A stretch of DNA of 64,000 nucleotides from Echinococcus granulosus (Eukaryota; Platyhelminthes; Cestoda; Cyclophyllidea; Taeniidae): positions 1,062,814 to 1,126,813 of the forward strand of contig NW_020170395.1 in the NCBI RefSeq assembly GCF_000524195.1, given 5' to 3'. Of this stretch, positions 25,101-35,900 are shown piece by piece. How positions within the stretch are numbered: the first letter of the stretch is position 1; every line of letters starts with the position of its first letter. The translations under genes and the position numbers were made by a program. A model generated the notes under the pieces. The model made no database searches and had not been told where the DNA came from. It saw nothing but the letters and a program-made list of their open reading frames with translations.

Positions 25101-28100
25101 TGACTCTTTGGAATAGCAGTATTGGGTATTTACCAAGTTGAGGGAAGCGAGAACTAGGTAGCATAAGAATTTAACTATTTGAAGTTACTGTTGATAAAAT
25201 TGAATAAAAATAATCTTTTTGATGCATTCAACTTAAAAGTAGGGAAATTCGGCATAACTATCCCAGGTGTTATTAGAATTTCGTTATTATCCGAACAAAT
25301 ATATTGCACTTTTTTGAATTTCTTGTGCTTAAACCATAACCAGTCAGAAAACTGAAATTAAATTACAATTGCAGTTATGCAAAAAACCAAGCTTCTGTCC
25401 GTAAGGATTTGAGATGCAAAAGCTTAGTAACTATTTCGTCAATATAACATTAACTTGACTTTTCCTAGCATTTATCCGAAAAATTCCTAGCGAATCTGCG
25501 CGCTCTAACGATAGATGAGAAGCGAAAGAGGGAAAGGAAAGGGGAGACAGGATGGGGGACGTACATTTACGCACCACCAGAAGAGGAAAACGACGGGCAT
25601 GTTCTCGATGGGGTCCATAAGGACGAATATGGCGTCCTGCATGGGCTTGGGCGGGTTGCGACAACTGATATCGCGCACACCTGCAGTGCAGCAGGCCCAT
25701 GTGCCACCTTCACATACGTAATCGAAGACGCGTCTGCGGAAGGTGTCAAAAGCCGCCTGCGGATCGTACCAGTTCGCGTCCGACGCCAACCACTCCTTTG
25801 CCATGTTCCAGAAGAAGCCTGCAAACCATGTCTCAATTTCATCTTTATAAAAGCCCGTTGCTACTTATTTTCCTCTTATTCATTCATGGTGATAATTGAA
25901 TGCTGGCTTTAAGCAGCCACCTGCAGTACACCTCATTATAAAGGGCAAGTACTTAATCCGCAGTGGCATTACCTATAAATTCTAGAAAGCACTTAAAATC
26001 GACACTTCCATTAAGACCGTATTAAAGTACAATGCCTCAAATGAAGCCTACATCCTACAACGTCACGTTTTAGCGTTTGACCAAGAAAGTGTGATTTACG
26101 AGTCTGGAAGGAGTTTTATCATAAATGTGAAGGAGAGGAAAGGGGCTGTTGGCATGAATAGGACTCCATGCCACCACCATGTAGGTATGAACATGGAAGC
26201 CTGAAGGACCTGTGAAATCATAAAAACAAGCAAATAGCTTTCTACTAGAATAGTAATGTCCATTGTTGATTATATTTCACTACTTCTTTTACGGCTCTAT
26301 TAAATTGCCGCATTTCGGAGCTTAATCCACATGGGGACGATTAAGCGTGGTGATCCATAGAAGGCAGCCAATACATTCCAGAGGGAGCAACTGATGCCAC
26401 CATTGATTCGATTTTAAACGCAATCATGCATACAATCACTTTTTACTTTTCTTATTTATAAATAAAATGTAGAAGCAAAAATAACTTGGGTTAACTTCTT
26501 TGTTAGTGCACTGTTGCTCTGCTACACCATAGTGCTATTCGTGATTTGAAATAAATAATACTATGGGCCTTCCATGATGGATGCGCGTACCCAAAAGATT
26601 TGAATAAAAATTGTGTGTAAAAAAGAATAAATGTTCCATTAAAAAGGGTAACCCCCTGAAAGACCTATCATTTGAGCCGTTAAGTGCCGAGTCTGGTCAC
26701 CAGGACGGCTGTGCTCTACGTCCTGATCAGTCACCACATCTATTTGATTCAAACCAAAAAAGAGAGTCAAAATACTACTTTGAGCCCTTAGCTTCTGTGA
26801 GTAGAGTAATTTTGAAAGACTTAAAACAAACGAGGCACTTGATTTGTTTTTAATTCTGAATTTATTAAACGAGAAAGTTGTGTCACAACCGCAGCTGGTA
26901 AGTTAACGGTTGAAAACCAATAAGGATCAAGAATAATTGTCTTATGGTAAACGTTGAAATGGGATGACTGTGAATAAGAATCAAGAGAAAACAAAAAGAC
27001 ATTCGGTTAAGGAGAAAAATCTGGAAAGCTAAAAATCTTCATTTGTTATTTTTTTGGGTTAGAATGGAAAGGACTGCCACAGAAATATGATTTTGTTGAA
27101 GAATTTTGTAATCTTATAGGCATGCATTATGAGAAATGAACGCCTGCTGCTTTCAAGCAAGTTTAACCGAAAAGAGGACTACAAACAGTGCCCTTGACTT
27201 TCTAGCTTTTGAAGTTACAAGTCAGACCAGCACTGACCTTTGATACGTATGCCTAAAATAGAGTATAAGCAGCAGGCCATCTCGATTGCTGAGAAGGGAT
27301 ACAATAAAATGGATTACTATCAAAGGAATATTTAACAGATTTATTCGTGGATGATACAACTTTTCTGTGGAGTGGATTCATACAAAATAATATTGCAAAT
27401 TTTTCCCTTGTAGAGCGTAACCCTTTAATTTTGCGAGTTTACCAGGTAGCTAAGGTGAGGAGGTAGTGGTGTACGGGTACATTAGTGAATTCTTACAATT
27501 GTAGAATCAATTTGGAAGAGATGAAGTTTTTAACTTGAGATCGAGGGTTCTTGGATAAGTCAACAGTCAACAATCTCTACGTCTACTACAGGGAAGCTCG
27601 AAATATCAAGGTCTTGAAATGCTAATCAAACAATCCTCAGTGGAAAATTTATAAAGTCTTCCAACAGGATAGGCTGTAATTAGGTGATCGCAGCATAGAA
27701 CTATCTAGAAATGCAATTGAAAACATAGTGGGAACTAAAAAAACGCGGTGAGGCACCTAGTATGGATTTTTATTCAAATAAGCAGCCAAATAACGGATAG
27801 AAACATGATTTTCCACTAGTTTAACTAAGTGAGGAGGGTTTAAAATGTGGTGCGACTTATTTTCTTCTTCAACATGTTTTTGTAATCGCTGTTCCTACCT
27901 TTTAAGCCGGAAACATTCTGGACGGACGCGGTGACGCGTACGCCAAACGCTGTGCCCCTTGTTGAATTGGTAACCTAGTTATCTCTGCTCATATCTCAAG
28001 ACTTTGGAAAACGGAATATTTAATGCAATAGATGGCTCCTTTAAAAGATTACTTTAGTGCGTTAAAAATCTGGCCAGTTTATCAAGAAGCGTCGGTGGCG

Positions 28101-31100
28101 AGATATTTACTGAATGTCTTTTGTTACAACAGTTTGAGCCGAAAAACCCCATATCTTTACGCAAACACATCAGTAAAAGAAAAAGTGTGTTCACGATTTA
28201 TGAGGCTCAAAAGTTTGGCATATACAAGCATGCTTCAGTGGCTGTTACAATATGACCGTCATAACCAAAGCAGATGGGCAATAACTGACACCTACTCCGG
28301 CTTGAAAGAATTTCATTCAATCACAGCACCACCAAGATTTCCGAACCGCAAAGCCTTTAGCCCTGGACAATCTTGTTACCTCCTAACTGAAGCTGCTAGA
28401 TGCTGGCAAAATCTAGGTTAACTCAGTGATTACAAAGTCCATTAATCGAATTTATCATAACGGACGAACTTCTTTCAAAGTTTTTCTTCGGAGAAGTTCC
28501 AAACTCATTGATTGATCACTTAAAAAAAGATAAATGGAGGTGTCAAACAGACTTCCCTGTTCAACAATGAAAATGGTGAGGCGATTTACTTTTAGGGGCT
28601 AATTTAGAGTTAGTTCCGAATATTTGACAACTTTATTCAAAGTGGCGACCCTGTTGAGAGTCCCACGCATGTAGAGCAAGTTATCAAGCGAATTTCAGCT
28701 ACTTGGTTCCATAAGTCCTGATATTTCTATCGAAATTAAAGTAAAAGGACTCAACAATTTAATCTATCCAGCTTTCAAAATGCTTAATATCCGCCAAATT
28801 TTGGGTTTTTACGATCAAGGGATGCGCAAGCTACTCAAGTGGCTATATGGAGCTCTTTATATTATCCAAAAAATCACCATGAACACTATGTGCAATTATA
28901 TACTTATAAACAAATAGTTCGCTTATCAACTTTTACTAGGAACGGAATTAGAATAGGCTTGGGTGGAATATTGTTTTTTTGGCAAGGATGTGTGACTAGG
29001 TTGCCTACAAAATGTGTTATCTTACCAATTGACAGCAAATACAGATATCCGGGCCAATTCTTTCTGTTCATGTAATCCAATAAGATTATTTAATCACTCT
29101 CAAGTAAAGCTTGACCGTAATGGCAACCCACTTGCTTCATTCACCAGGCATAAGTTGAATAAAGTAGTAAAGGTGTAGAAGGGGAAGCAAATAATTGACT
29201 TCTGATTAAGACATGTCTGACTTTTATCTTTCTTTTTTTGCCAAAGAATGCACCTGGCCAATAAATTCGAGAAAAATGGCTTCTTATCAATATTCCACAT
29301 GGCTTCAACTGTTCCCAGTGGCTAATCAAGGAATAGAAGAAACTATAGCCAAACTCTTTCTTATGCAAGATCTTCGGCTTTGTCATAGCAAGTTACATTC
29401 GGACTCACGCACACTAAGACGCAAACATCTAACAGGCTCGTTACCATTGCCACTCTTTCTTACTTGAACCCTGTCGGAAACCCCTGCCATTTAAGACCAC
29501 TAAAACATCTGAGCTATGGCAGCCAGCACTAGCCGTGTTTTTTACTTGTCTCCTTTGAGAATTCATCGACTTTAAGACCAACACAATCGTATAATGAGTC
29601 AAAAATTGATGCTTCTCACTAACTGCTATGAATAAATAATTTAATTCCATCTGGGTTTAATGTCGTTGATTGTAAAGGGTCTTTTTTTCCAGGTCAACTA
29701 AGACTAGACTACCAGGAAAAGTGGAGAAAGTGGTTTCACAAACTACAAGTAATACATTAGCGCCTTTACCATATTTAACCGGGACAGTTTTTTCTCTCAT
29801 AGTTACACTCGTACATTTCAAGGGCACTGTTAATCATTCCAGAGTACTTTGAATGAGATTATGTTGCGAAGATTTTACCTTTTTTCATGAAACTGTCGAC
29901 TTTTGATACTTTTACACTTCTAGCAGTTATGTTGCTTCATGAATTTCTTGGAAGTGCCAGCATCGGGATAAGAAACGTATTTTGTGAATAGTTTGTAGTA
30001 TTTAAGGCTCAGTAAAAGCAGCATAGTCAAAGAACGACATCAAGTCAATTCTACACTAACTTGATCAAAGAATATGACAAAAATATGTTTTCAAATCGAA
30101 CACATGTAAAATGTTGCACTTTTAAGAGTGGTATAATCCCCAACAAAATCTGACAGTGATCTGGAGCAATGCTTAGTGGTCAAGAGGTCAAATTTGTGTG
30201 ATTGCTGGAAAGAACATAAAATTTTGACGAATTAAATCCAGGATCAGTATGGGAATAGAATTTTGCGTAAAATTAGTATGAGCATTTGTGCGACAGGCAG
30301 AAAAACTGGAATTGCTCCTGCAGTAGCTGCAGAAATCACGGGCTAGTACAGCCTTTAAGGTGAAACAAAACTAAAACGTTTCACGACAACGTTGAAAAAA
30401 GGCTTTTTATTGCAAACTTCTTTCAGTTAGCCATAATACTAAGTAATAGAGTTCTTTTATTCATCTGTTGCAATAGGGAGAAGTTTAATCTATCCAAAGG
30501 CAAAAATTTATGATTAGGTAATGATTTGAATGAGTCCTTTCGCAAGCCGATATTTATGTGCAACAATAGCTTGAAATAGTATCATGTAAATAATAACCAA
30601 AGTCCATTGCTATTCCAAACCATGAAGGCAGTTCTCCTTTAAATTTAAAGAGAACATCCACTTTCAGAGAATGCCGAAGATAAGATCAACTGAATAGGAC
30701 CAAATTTGGTTCAAGTAAGCAAATGAATATGGTTTGTGCTTCATTTGCTCCTGCTACTATTGTATCATAAAATCGTACTTTAAAGTCGACAACAGCAGAG
30801 CTTTCTGAAACCCACCATTGACCAGAAACTTCTTGCTGCCTTCGTCATAGGCGCCCAGATCCGGAGCCAAATTGGTGCCCCAAACGCCCCGGGGGAAGCC
30901 ACGACTATAGCGCAGGCCAACTGGAGAGCTTTCGAAGATGCCTGCAATACTGCGTTGGGCAATGAACATCTCTGAGATCCACTCGTCGACGGACGAGGCG
31001 AGCACTTTGGCCACGAGAACCAGTGCGAGTGCAAGCGAAACCAGCATCACTAGCTGCATGCACGTCGGGGAAAGAGTAGAGCGATCGATTGCCGGTCGAT

Positions 31101-31213
31101 TGGATTAAAAAAATCGATACTTCATCCAAGGCCGTTTGTGAGGCGGGAGGTTTCAATTGTGCACTTGCTGTGCCTGCGCCAGGCGATTCGCTGTCCAGAG
31201 GCTGCGTATTCAC
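11109..31213 (-). CDS. Cysteine-rich EGF/TSP1 membrane protein of unknown family (8-exon model)
   Basis: Exons (high to low coordinate): 31121-31213, 30816-31053, 25571-25818, 20916-21143, 20514-20847, 16513-16703, 13258-13317 (weak) and 11109-13187. All junction phases agree and the sum is 3471 nt, about 1156 residues. The order is: a polar N-terminal stretch, a hydrophobic segment (LVMLVSLALALVLVAKVLA, about 32-50), a cysteine-bearing region, EGF-like modules (about 194-384), a TSP1-like module (about 387-440), a second hydrophobic segment (about 465-484) and a charged tail of about 670 residues. If the first exon is not coding, an in-frame ATG at 31057-31059 would turn the first hydrophobic segment into a signal peptide and the protein into a type I receptor. 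No start codon is seen upstream of the first exon. I do not recognise the family. A surface adhesion or receptor role is only an inference from the modules. Confidence 0.7.
13258..13317 (-). CDS. Possible small juxtamembrane exon
   Basis: A 60-nt open stretch (20 codons, starting TDERLNSSLPVS) would link the TSP1 exon to the membrane-span exon in phase 0. It uses a TTTTTGGAG acceptor and a GTAAACC donor, and the following intron would be 70 nt (13188-13257). The GAG acceptor is unusual. Another reading of the same region gives a different short exon. Treat it as a candidate only. Confidence 0.35.
13318..16512 (-). other. Intron of the membrane-protein gene
   Basis: This is an AT-rich stretch between the TSP1 exon and the juxtamembrane exon. 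A 13-G run sits at 15391-15403, and 15640-15960 is GC-richer with short open frames that look accidental. No further exon could be supported. Confidence 0.55.
15391..15403 (+). repeat. G13 homopolymer
   Basis: Thirteen consecutive G bases follow GTTAAGCC, inside an intron. It is the longer of the two poly-G runs in the window. Confidence 0.8.
16513..16703 (-). CDS. Exon: end of EGF module and TSP1-like module
   Basis: This 191-nt exon follows a TTTCTCTATCAG acceptor and ends at GAAGAA before GTAACA. The first residues, GTYCE, complete the EGF-like module begun in the preceding exon. Then comes GVWSSWTQSSECREKSCG with an RYRWRRRQC continuation, a typical thrombospondin type-1 start: the WSSW motif, cysteines, then the basic strand. 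Five cysteines are visible in the exon. TSP1 repeats usually have six, so one may lie in the next exon or be missing. Confidence 0.8.
16704..20513 (-). other. Intron containing a CpG-rich island
   Basis: This is a 3.8-kb intron. Its middle (about 18300-19270) differs sharply from the AT-rich flanks: it is GC- and CpG-rich, with alternating purine-pyrimidine runs such as GTGCGCGCGCGCATGC (18900-18915) and ATATATATACATACGCGC (18961-18978). Several overlapping open frames there look compositional, not coding. It may be an internal promoter or enhancer, or an inserted repeat. Confidence 0.5.
18300..19270. promoter_or_regulatory. CpG-rich, alternating purine-pyrimidine island
   Basis: About 970 bases are rich in CG and GC dinucleotides and CACAC/GCGC alternation, within an otherwise AT-rich intron. 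The composition suggests an open-chromatin or regulatory element, or Z-DNA-prone sequence. No specific promoter motif was identified. Confidence 0.3.
20514..20847 (-). CDS. Exon: EGF-like modules
   Basis: This 334-nt exon starts after TGTGTTTTAG and ends TATACGG before GTAAGT (phase 1). Ten cysteines appear in 111 residues in EGF-like spacing: KNCG, NIC, YKCICATGW, DNC, NDPC, ITCQHGGYC and CLCP. The GTDFYKCICATGW and CQHGGYC...CLCP strings are classic EGF signatures. An acidic insert (MEEEEEGTTNGT) interrupts the second module and contains a possible N-glycosylation site (NGT). The last cysteine of this module is in the next exon. Confidence 0.85.
20916..21143 (-). CDS. Exon: cysteine-rich EGF-like modules
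   Basis: This 228-nt exon (76 codons) starts after CATTGCCATAG and ends RFNE before GTAATA, both phase 0. It has ten cysteines, including ECICRKDFVW, INPC, KCICKAEYMGKDC and NAC, which fits one and a half EGF-like modules. Only a 68-nt intron (20848-20915) separates it from the next EGF exon. Confidence 0.85.
21144..25570 (-). other. Intron of the membrane-protein gene
   Basis: This 4.4-kb stretch is AT-rich. Short open frames at 21450-21730 (both strands), 22000-22400 and 24750-25070 have no recognisable motif or flanking splice sites in a useful phase. I see no gene or repeat I can name. Confidence 0.55.
25571..25818 (-). CDS. Exon: ectodomain segment with five cysteines
   Basis: This 248-nt exon runs from a GGTTTGCAG acceptor to a GTAAAT donor. 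It completes a split glycine codon with the upstream exon and encodes FFWNMAKEWLASDANW, then VCEGGTWACC, DISCR, and ends FLFWWC. It has five cysteines and an aromatic-rich end. It is GC-rich compared with its flanks, as are the other exons of this gene. It matches no domain I know, and is probably a family-specific ectodomain part before the EGF modules. Confidence 0.75.
25819..30815 (-). other. Large intron of the membrane-protein gene
   Basis: This is 5 kb of AT-rich sequence. Plus-strand open frames at 26611-26853, 28032-28421 and 28839-29075 were examined. None has a recognisable domain or coding-like composition. I see nothing else to annotate. Confidence 0.55.
30816..31053 (-). CDS. Exon: first hydrophobic segment and start of ectodomain
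   Basis: This 238-nt exon follows the acceptor CGACGTGCATGCAG and ends AATG before GTGGGT (phase 1). It begins with LVMLVSLALALVLVAKVLA, then SSVDEWISEMFIAQRS and GFPRGVWGTNLAPDLG. The junction to the next exon gives FLVNG-FFWNM in frame. An unspliced reading gives an ATG at 31057-31059 in frame (MQLVMLVSL), so this could instead be the first coding exon with a signal peptide. Confidence 0.75.
31121..31213 (-). CDS. Probable upstream exon: polar N-terminal segment
   Basis: This 93-nt stretch (31 codons, starting VNTQPLDSESPGAG) lies between a GCTTTGCTATGTAG acceptor and a GTATCG donor. It joins the next exon in phase 0 across a 67-nt intron. It is GC-rich like the other exons. It has no ATG, so if it is coding the start is still further upstream; it may instead be 5' UTR. 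Confidence 0.55.
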
Positions 31214-31599
31214 CTACATAGCAAAGCGGGTTATATCAACGACATAGATTCAGGCTGACAGACCTTGGATCCAGTCAATAACGTAACACCAAACGAAGTT
31301 GAACATAAACTGCGTCTACGTAGCGACAGTGCAAAATAGTAGTATTTTCTTATTCATTTGTGATTAAGTGCAACACACCTTAATAGCTCATGATATTAAT
31401 GGAAACGGATAGTGTTAATCCCACAAAGCTACCGAAGGATTGCCTCTAGTATTCAATAGCAAGACATGTAATTTTGAGACAGCTAATTGGAATAGTCATG
31501 GGACTGTTTTGATAGGCGTTATATCAGATCATACAAATGATTCAGAAACCGTAGATTCCTAAAACCATTGTATCTGAATACCGCCTTTAGCTCACTTAC

Positions 31600-31720
31600 C
31601 GCTGCCTTGGGAAGTTAGGCACAAAAAATGTGCGGCTTTTTGATCGAAGTTATTAGTGCTCACTTGACGAAGTGACAAATGCTGACCCGAATGTTTGATA
31701 GTTATTAGCCGTCACGATGC
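31600..31720 (-). other. Candidate noncoding 5' exon
   Basis: The minus strand has a TTTGTATTTAG acceptor, 121 nt without an ATG, and a near-consensus GTAAGTGAG donor. The reading phase does not match the next exon, so only a 5' UTR role would fit. Transcript evidence would be needed to confirm it. Confidence 0.25.
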
Positions 31721-32390
31721 CTAAATACAAATTAATGCATTGCGCTGATTTTGGGGAATTATCCCTTTAAATATAATGATAGCTAACCGCGGGGAGGTTG
31801 GATAAGTCAGGCCTACTAGGATTCAGTGGTATGACTAACGAGGACGCTGCCTCACTAACAAACACTGATTTCATCCAGTAGAATGCAAAAGGCAACTGGG
31901 TAACTATAGGAATTGGATTTAAGGCGGCGCACATAAGAAACCTGGCAGTAAAATAGCAAGGTCAGCCCTCTACCAACCAACTTAGCATCGCAGCTGTGTC
32001 CAGTCTATCGGTTTCTGTACAAAGACCTAAGTCGTAATAATTGTTAAGCGTCGAGGAATCAACCCAGCTCTGCTGTCTGGCCCACGGGACTGAGGCCCGA
32101 CCCCTTTATCACTTTAATGCATATCCCGCAACATTACCCGTTAGTACTATTAAATGGTAAAAATTAAGCATAGATTGCACATACCGTTGGAAAATGCTTT
32201 TGTGAATTTCGCTAGCACGTAACGCCGCATAAGAGCGCGACCACTTACATCAGGCCAGAGGTCGTCATTTGACAGAGCTAATTCAAGCCACGCTTTCTTC
32301 CAACCAACCAACTGCCCCAGTGAGTAGAATGCACAAAGATTTCAAGCTGTATTGAAATAACATTCAAAGTATATGTACACATGCACATCA

Positions 32391-32396
32391 TTTATT
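32391..32396 (-). terminator. Possible poly(A) signal of the GIGYF gene
   Basis: The minus strand reads AATAAA about 520 nt after the GIGYF stop codon. It is the first such hexamer I see downstream. Confidence 0.3.
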
Positions 32397-32429
32397 ATCA
32401 GCCCCACTCGACGCCTAGCCAATTGATGC

Positions 32430-32640
32430 TCTTCTCTCTCTCTCTCTCGGGCGGGCGAGTGGACAGACAGACGGACGGGGGAGCAGGACAACTGGCAGGA
32501 CGTGAGAAGGCCGAACTAGACGTTTTGTACACGTGTCAGTCGGGAAAATTGCAGAGGAGACACGTCACTCTCACTCTCACCTTCCACACTCTCCTCCCCT
32601 CAATATCTGCGTGTGTGTTATCTCAAGAGCAGCGGTGCAA
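32430..32640. promoter_or_regulatory. CpG-rich patch with CT and GACA/GACG microsatellite tracts
   Basis: A CTCTCTCTCTCTC run (about 32434-32448) is followed by GGGCGGGCGAG and a GACAGACAGACGGACGG tract, in an AT-rich setting. It lies just upstream of the membrane-protein gene, so a promoter role is possible but unproved. Confidence 0.3.
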
Positions 32641-32913
32641 CGGTGGGACAAAATCAGCGACAACAGCAGTTAAAGGAGATAAAGAGAGCGGGATGACGAA
32701 TCAGTGACCACGAGATCAGAGCAAGAACAGCGAATACAGAAAAACATGCTAGGTGAGGAAAATGAAGAGATAGTGATTCAAGAGGACGAAGTATTGATAG
32801 AAGCTAACACAGAGAGAAATTGTGCATCGAAGATTGACAGAGGGGAAACAAACGCTTATACGAGAAGTAGGGGGCGTTACGAAGTACCCCCCACTTCATC
32901 CCTCCTTCAATCG

Positions 32914-32982
32914 CTAGGATCGATGCTTCCCTCCTTTCTTACCGCGACGACTGGAACTGTTTTTCGGCTTTATTTGTTGCCA
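32914..32982 (-). CDS. GIGYF: GIGYF exon 15 (C-terminus)
   Basis: Starts after CATTTTCAG in phase 0 and encodes WQQIKPKNSSSRRGKKGGK then HRS and a TAG. The short basic end is plausible but rests on splice signals only. Confidence 0.6.
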   Translation of the reverse strand, partial: WQQIKPKNSSSRRGKKGGKHRS

Positions 32983-35900
32983 CTGAAAATGAAGTAACGG
33001 AAAATTCGTAAAACTACGGAATCAGCCAATAAATCCAACTGGCATTAATGATTAAAATTACACAACTAAAGGACTGGCAACTCCCACAGTTAAAGGAAGA
33101 CAACACAAGAAGTCGAGCTTTCAAAACCGCGGTAACATACCACACTCTCTGCGTGCGAGTCATTAGCTTCCGAATAGGCATTTGACGAGTACACATTGCT
33201 TTCGTTATTAGTAGGAGCCGATGAAGGTTGGTGATCATTTTGGCTCCTCTTCAACCTTGAATCACTTTGCATTTCCTCCACACGTTTCCGATGCAGCTGC
33301 CAGCAGGTATGACGACGATCTAGAAATTCCCGTACAAACTGCTCCGAACGAGGAGAGCTGCCAAGGTAGGGGACCAGCATGCTTTCTACCTGCGATGGAA
33401 ACCCACAATAATGTTTACTAAAGGCGCCCTCGCAAGTACCACAGTTCTACATGATATAGTAGGGGTGATGCACCGATGTTATCAACTGGATGCATTTCAA
33501 TCCTATGCTACATTAGATAACCAACAAAATTAGAACCTAGATCCATGAAAACTCTTCAAAATTAAAATAATTTACAGATTACTTCGTAAGGCGCATCAAT
33601 AGTTGTAAGAAGTTCCACGAGGGTGGGAATGTCAACCTTCTCCCTCAATTCAAAGCCCATCAACGCCGATTGAACCCAACAAATGAGGGTGTTGAGCTCA
33701 TCTGTTAGTACTGAGTTATCATTTTCACTGCCCTTAGACTTTTTTGAGGATACTGTTCCGTTATGTCCTGATTTCTTGACACCATTTTGCACTGTCACCT
33801 GTTGTATTTGTTCCTGCTGCTGGCGAGATTTGGCCTTCTTCTTCGTGCTGCCGCTTCCTTCCGACAACGGAATCTACATTTTTGAAAGGCAAAGGTGAGA
33901 AGCAGTCTCTTTGCGTTAAGGAGAAACTTCTGCATTCAAATGAAAGCAAAAGAAATGAATCAACAGAAACGACTGATCAAACCTGCGAAACCCATTTAAG
34001 AGGAGGAGTCGCCGGTGAACTATTTGGTATTGCTGACTTTCCAGCACTACCACTCAAAGGAGAGATGGCGGATGAGGATAAGGAAGACTGTTTCGCCGAT
34101 TTATTCGCCTCGCCTTTGGCCGCAGTCCTTGCCAATGTCGCTGCCTTCTCTATCCAACAACTTTTTGTCAGCTTCGTAGTCATTGGTTGTGGTTGCTCCG
34201 AGGCTGAGACCAATCTACGACCTCCTACAGAGATGGAGTTGAATTGAAGGGATTCGTTAGACAAAGCAGAGCCACCACCACACCCTGACGACGTCGAGCA
34301 GCTGGAACATCCCGACTGAGAGACGGCGCGTTGAGACTGTTGGCTGCCACTGTTGTCGTCCGCACCGTCAGATTTGCTACCAGTTGGAGAGTTTTTTTGT
34401 TTTTGGGAGGACTTTTTCGAGGTAATGACAGCATTCGTGTTCTGCTTCGATTTAACCTCGGATTTGGAGGCCCCACCATCCGAGCTCCTTCCGCCAGCTG
34501 ATTTGTGCCGAGTCCTGTTTAAACGTAAAGGGCACAAAGTAAAGGTCAAAAAATCACATTTAATGAATCAATACCCATGCCACTAGAACAAAACCAATTT
34601 AAAACGCTACGAGTGAGAAATGGAAAATCACAGTTCAATGTTTATTGACGCCCACTTCAACTACAAGTCTATTAGTTTTAAATTCTTCACATAAACAAGC
34701 CTTTGAAATGAGAACACATAAATAGCACAGTTCGAGAAACAAATAAAAATCTGGAAGGTAAACAAGTCAGCTCCTAGCGCGTAATGGATTATGAATGATC
34801 AATACACATAGACCCACTAGGCGAACTGCTAACTGATATTCAAGTTACAAATTAAAATCCGAGGGATACTAACGCTTTGGGCAAGTGATTGTCAGCACTG
34901 AGACCGGAGACAGACTGGAAAGGAGTGTTCTCATCGGAAGAGGGCGGTTCCGCTGTCTTGTCGCCCCGAGTGACGGCATTCACAAATCCACCGCTACCTG
35001 GATCAGTGACCGCCGACGTGGAAGCCAAGAACACACCGTCCATGCATTGCCGGGCCGACAATTGCTGCTGTTGCTGTTGTAGTTGTTGCGAAAGCAGCTG
35101 CGACTGTGATGGTGGCGGCGGTGCCCAGGGAATACCCAGGCCGGGGTTAGTGAATGCTGCTGTGCTGCTCACCTGCAAAAAGCAGTGAGGAAGTAATCAC
35201 TTTCTATAGTGTTAAAAAAGTGAGCAGTAGGTGACTGCCTGGAAGAAAAAGCATCACTTGAAGCGTAAGCGCAACACCTAGTTATAAGTGCAAAATCTTC
35301 CATTATCGCAACTGCTGTGTTGACGGAACCTTGAGGAATTCAGTTGCAACGGGGTGTGTACACCGTGCACATTGCATAGTTATACCACAGTAGAAGTGAA
35401 TCATGTGATCCAGATGGTTTACAAGCGATCCACGCCCTCTAGTACGAGCATTAACACGCAATTTTTTTAAAAGTACACGACGAAATTGTAAAAAACACCA
35501 AATTTCATGGAAAATGGTGCTAAAAAGGATTACAATAGATCTTATTCCCGCTACGTAGGGAGATGAGTACTGTCACCTGCGTTCAGTAGCACAGAGCTGT
35601 CGACAATAAGCAATCTGACAGCGGGATTAACATCACAGTTCTGTAGTTTTCCATTATGGGGGCACCGCCGCTTTGCATGGCTAAAAACGTTGGTCACGAA
35701 GTGCATCCCATGAAGAAGAAGCAAATCGCGCTTGATAAATTACAAATATTTACAAGCAGAAGCCGAGTCTGAAAACCCAAGTACACACGGTTGAGTAGCG
35801 CATGAAAGTCATGCTTTCGGGGTCGAAAGCGACTAAATATTCAGTAATAACTAAGAGTCTATTCAAAATTTAAGTACATGTCTAAAAGGAAAGGTTAGTC

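Larger units (their letters stand above)
31214..32913 (-). other. Tandem intergenic region: GIGYF 3' end and membrane-protein gene 5' end
   Basis: This region should hold the 3' UTR of the GIGYF gene and the promoter and first exon(s) of the membrane-protein gene. A strong donor on the minus strand (GTAAGTGAG, 31591-31599) with an acceptor at 31721-31723 outlines a 121-nt candidate 5' UTR exon without an ATG. CpG-rich sequence with CTCTCTCTCTCTC and GGACAGACAGACGGACGG lies at 32430-32640 and could be a promoter. Confidence 0.4.

Noticed and set aside
28032..28421. 129-codon plus-strand open frame
   Set aside because: No recognisable domain, no supporting splice sites, and it lies in the intron of a minus-strand gene. 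Likely chance.
11109..31213. DEG/ENaC-type channel as identity of the two-span protein
   Set aside because: The topology is similar, but the characteristic post-TM1 and TM2 motifs (such as the GxS selectivity motif) are not present.
32381..32997. Plus-strand open frames of 108 and 97 codons
   Set aside because: They overlap the GIGYF last exon and 3' region on the opposite strand and a microsatellite; no recognisable protein.
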